A DNA stretch of 64,000 nt, taken from Chryseobacterium foetidum. GTDB taxonomy: Bacteria > Bacteroidota > Bacteroidia > Flavobacteriales > Weeksellaceae. Of this stretch, positions 61,604 through 64,000 are shown piece after piece. The position numbers and the translations under genes are program-made. The notes beneath the pieces are model-generated. The model saw nothing but the letters and a program-made list of their open reading frames with translations. It was not told the DNA's origin and ran no database searches. The first letter of the stretch is position 1. Every line of letters begins with the position of its first letter. The stretch spans positions 2,046,001 to 2,110,000 of the forward strand of contig NZ_JAMXIA010000001.1 in the NCBI RefSeq assembly GCF_025457425.1. The letters are read 5' to 3'.

Positions 61604-62470
61604 ATGAAGGCAGCCATATATTCTCAGAAAAAAGATCTTGATACTTTTTTATATTTAAGCAAATTTATTTCTGAACTGGAAAGCAGAGGCGTAAAATCTG
61701 TTTTGTTTGACGAAATGGCTGAGGCGCTTCAATTTTCAAAAATATTTGAGACTTTTGGCAACAAACAGGATCTTATCGAGAAAAAAGTGGATCTTTTCTT
61801 CACTTTCGGAGGCGACGGAACGATTGTTAATTCCCTGACTTTCATTGAAGACCTTGAAATTCCCATCGTAGGTGTAAATACCGGAAGACTGGGTTTTTTA
61901 GCAAGTTTTACCAAAGAGGAAGCCTTCAAAGAACTCGATTCTATTTTAAAAGGTGATGTAAAAACCAGCCGAAGATCGGTGATCGAAGTGGTTTCACCAA
62001 AATCCGACGAATTTTTCCCGTATGCTTTAAATGATGTGACGATTTCCCGAAAAGAAACGACATCCATGGTGACGGTAGATTCTTATATCAATAATGAATT
62101 TCTAAATGTTTTCTGGGGCGACGGCGTCATTGTTTCTACGCCAACGGGTTCTACAGCTTATTCTCTAAGTTGTGGCGGACCGATTATTTCTCCAAACAAC
62201 GAAAATTTTGTGATTACTCCCATTGCTCCGCATAATTTAAATGTAAGACCTTTGGTTGTAAACGATACTGTAGAGATCAAATTTAAAGTGGAAAGTCGTG
62301 TACCACAATATTCACTTTCATTGGATTCAAGATTAATTCATATTGAAACCGATAAGGAAATTATCATCAGAAAAGCAGAATTTCAGATTTTACTCGTGCA
62401 GCCGAACAATTTAAGTTTCTACGAAACCATCCGCCAGAAGCTACTTTGGGGTCGCGATAAAAGAAACTAG
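61604..62470 (+). CDS. nadK: NAD kinase
   Basis: 288 residues. LFFTFGGDGTIVNSL carries the catalytic GGDG motif (about 68-72), NDVTISRKETTSMV the NE/D motif and VIVSTPTGSTAYSLSCGGPI the conserved glycine-rich region. It makes NADP from NAD in the cytoplasm. Coupled to the CBS protein by a one-base gap. Confidence 0.95.
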   Translation: MKAAIYSQKKDLDTFLYLSKFISELESRGVKSVLFDEMAEALQFSKIFETFGNKQDLIEKKVDLFFTFGGDGTIVNSLTFIEDLEIPIVGVNTGRLGFLASFTKEEAFKELDSILKGDVKTSRRSVIEVVSPKSDEFFPYALNDVTISRKETTSMVTVDSYINNEFLNVFWGDGVIVSTPTGSTAYSLSCGGPIISPNNENFVITPIAPHNLNVRPLVVNDTVEIKFKVESRVPQYSLSLDSRLIHIETDKEIIIRKAEFQILLVQPNNLSFYETIRQKLLWGRDKRN

Positions 62471-62540
62471 TAATTTCTTAAAAATTATTACCTTTACAAG
62501 AATTTTTCAAACATACCCTAATTTTATATAAAAAGTAAAC

Positions 62541-63611
62541 ATGAGCAGAATTTTTCCGGCAGGAGTTGCCACAGGTCAGTTAGTTACAGATATTTTTCAG
62601 TACGCTAAAGAAAACAAATTTGCATTGCCTGCAGTGAACGTAATCGGTTCGAGCAACGTGAACGCAGTAATGGAAACTGCAGCAAAATTAAACTCACCTG
62701 TAATCATTCAGTTTTCTAACGGTGGAGCATCTTTCAACGCTGGAAAAGGACTAAGCAATGACGCTCAGAAATCAGCTATTTTAGGTGGTATCGCTGGAGC
62801 AAGACATATTCATACTTTGGCTGAAGCTTACGGAGCTACAGTTATTTTACATACCGATCACGCTGCAAAAAAACTGTTGCCCTGGATCGACGGTTTGATG
62901 GATGCTAACGAAGAATTCTTCAAGCAAACCGGTAAATCTCTTTACTCTTCTCACATGTTGGATCTTTCTGAAGAGTCTTTGGAAGAAAACCTTGAGACTT
63001 CTGCTCATTATTTCGAAAGAATGGCAAAAATGCAGATGACTCTTGAAGTTGAAATCGGTGTAACAGGAGGTGAAGAAGACGGTGTAGACAACTCTGGTGT
63101 TGATAACTCTTTATTATACACTCAACCTGAGGATGTAGCTTATACCTATGAAAAATTAAAAGCTGTTTCTGATAACTTCACGATTGCTGCCGCTTTCGGA
63201 AACGTACACGGTGTTTACAAGCCAGGAAACGTAGTTTTAACTCCGAAAATCCTTGATAATTCTCAGAAATTTGTTCAGGAGAAGTTTGGAACTGCTGACA
63301 AACCGATTAATTTCGTATTCCACGGTGGTTCAGGTTCTACTTTAGAAGAAATCAGAGAAGCGATTGATTACGGGGTAATTAAGATGAATATCGATACCGA
63401 TCTTCAGTTTGCGTACACAGAAGGAATCAGAGATTATATGGTAAACAACGTAGAATATCTGAAAACTCAAATCGGTAACCCTGAAGGCGAAGAAAAGCCG
63501 AACAAAAAATTCTATGACCCAAGAGTTTGGATCAGAAAAGGAGAAGAAACTTTCTCTAAGAGATTGGTTCAGGCATTTGAAGATTTAAATAACGTAAATA
63601 CTTTAAAATAA
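62541..63611 (+). CDS. fbaA: fructose-bisphosphate aldolase class II
   Basis: 356 residues, type IIA. N-terminus FPAGVATGQLVTDIFQYAKE, ALPAVNVIGSSNVNAV, the zinc-site ATVILHTDHAAKKLLPWI (about 105-122), NVHGVYKPGNV, and FVFHGGSGSTLEEI contain metal and substrate residues. Splits fructose 1,6-bisphosphate to DHAP and glyceraldehyde 3-phosphate. accD follows after about 100 bases. Confidence 0.96.
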   Translation: MSRIFPAGVATGQLVTDIFQYAKENKFALPAVNVIGSSNVNAVMETAAKLNSPVIIQFSNGGASFNAGKGLSNDAQKSAILGGIAGARHIHTLAEAYGATVILHTDHAAKKLLPWIDGLMDANEEFFKQTGKSLYSSHMLDLSEESLEENLETSAHYFERMAKMQMTLEVEIGVTGGEEDGVDNSGVDNSLLYTQPEDVAYTYEKLKAVSDNFTIAAAFGNVHGVYKPGNVVLTPKILDNSQKFVQEKFGTADKPINFVFHGGSGSTLEEIREAIDYGVIKMNIDTDLQFAYTEGIRDYMVNNVEYLKTQIGNPEGEEKPNKKFYDPRVWIRKGEETFSKRLVQAFEDLNNVNTLK

Positions 63612-63714
63612 ATTAATTTGAGATTTGAGGTTTGAAATTTGAGATTGTCTGAAATGAAAATTTCCCGATAAACCCGAATTTCAAATTTCAAATCAATAAT
63701 TTCAAATCAACAAT

Positions 63715-64000
63715 ATGGCATTCGACTGGTTTAAAAGAAAAGCACAAAATATTACCACTTCCACCGACGAGAAAAAAGATGTTCCGAAAGGGCTTTGGCA
63801 TCAGACTCCGTCAGGAAAAGTGGTGGAACATGAAGAACTGAAGAAAAACAACTACGTATCTCCTGAAGACGGATTTCACGTAAGAATCGGAAGTGCTGAG
63901 TTTTTCAGTATTCTTTTTGACGAAGGAAAATTCACTGAGCTTGACGCGAATGTTGAAAGTATAGACATGCTCAACTTTAAGGACACCAAGTCGTACACCG
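63715..64000 (+). CDS. accD: acetyl-CoA carboxylase carboxyltransferase subunit beta, 3' end cut off
   Basis: 95 residues are visible and the frame runs off the window. MAFDWFKRKAQNI, KDVPKGLWHQTPSGKVVE and VSPEDGFHVRIGS match the AccD N-terminus. The four zinc-ribbon cysteines of E. coli AccD are absent here, as I recall from other Bacteroidetes. With AccA it carboxylates acetyl-CoA to malonyl-CoA for fatty-acid synthesis. Confidence 0.88.
   Translation, partial: MAFDWFKRKAQNITTSTDEKKDVPKGLWHQTPSGKVVEHEELKKNNYVSPEDGFHVRIGSAEFFSILFDEGKFTELDANVESIDMLNFKDTKSYT

Overview
The window reads as an AT-rich chromosome segment from a member of the Flavobacteriia, most likely Chryseobacterium or a close relative in the Weeksellaceae. 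This rests on the SprE/PorW lipoprotein of type IX secretion and gliding, a MurF-Alr fusion, the absence of Shine-Dalgarno leaders, promoter-like TAnnTTTG boxes, and the character of the housekeeping proteins. I saw no rRNA, tRNA, CRISPR array, transposase or prophage. The assignment is by recall of protein families, not by a search.

Layout. 1-4605 (+): end of a SIMPL-domain protein, kdsC, maf, sprE/porW. 4621-18637 (-): tsaB, a RhuM-like protein, an NTF2-like secreted protein, an SDR, yraN, a DoxX-like protein, an LD-carboxypeptidase, a LysE-like exporter, rnr, a tandemly duplicated two-gene module of secreted proteins (two of four genes broken), rpiB and a DUF4139 protein. 18638-19322: a 685-base gene-free region with a cluster of DnaA-box-like sites, then pgk (+). 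21135-29912 (-): a methyltransferase, mnmG flanked by two perfect 16-base parS palindromes, ybeY, a patatin-barrel protein, murF-alr, tdk. The DnaA boxes with parS sites 3-5 kb away suggest that the window covers the replication-origin region.

29973-36949: an acidic repeat protein, rsmI, fabG, a 57-residue membrane protein, guaC (-), and then a compact operon of an Lgt-like membrane enzyme, two tiny paired membrane proteins and a radical SAM enzyme resembling the MJ0619/Tes family. This operon is the best candidate for an undescribed lipid- or membrane-modifying system. 37232-43574 (-): surE and an orphan PAAR-like (DUF4280) effector-type locus whose DUF4280 gene carries a one-base frameshift at its 5' end. 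43780-64000: prc, a YoeB-type toxin-antitoxin pair with a frameshifted toxin, thiL, a thioesterase, a flavoprotein, four secreted TonB-C-like paralogues, several small membrane or lipoproteins, mutS, a cupin/JmjC-like protein, bestrophin, an RNA methyltransferase, a CBS protein, nadK, fbaA and the start of accD.

Accessory genes carry four disruptions (one nonsense, three single-base frameshifts) while all recognised housekeeping genes are intact. Intergenic spaces hold several short inverted or dispersed repeats.
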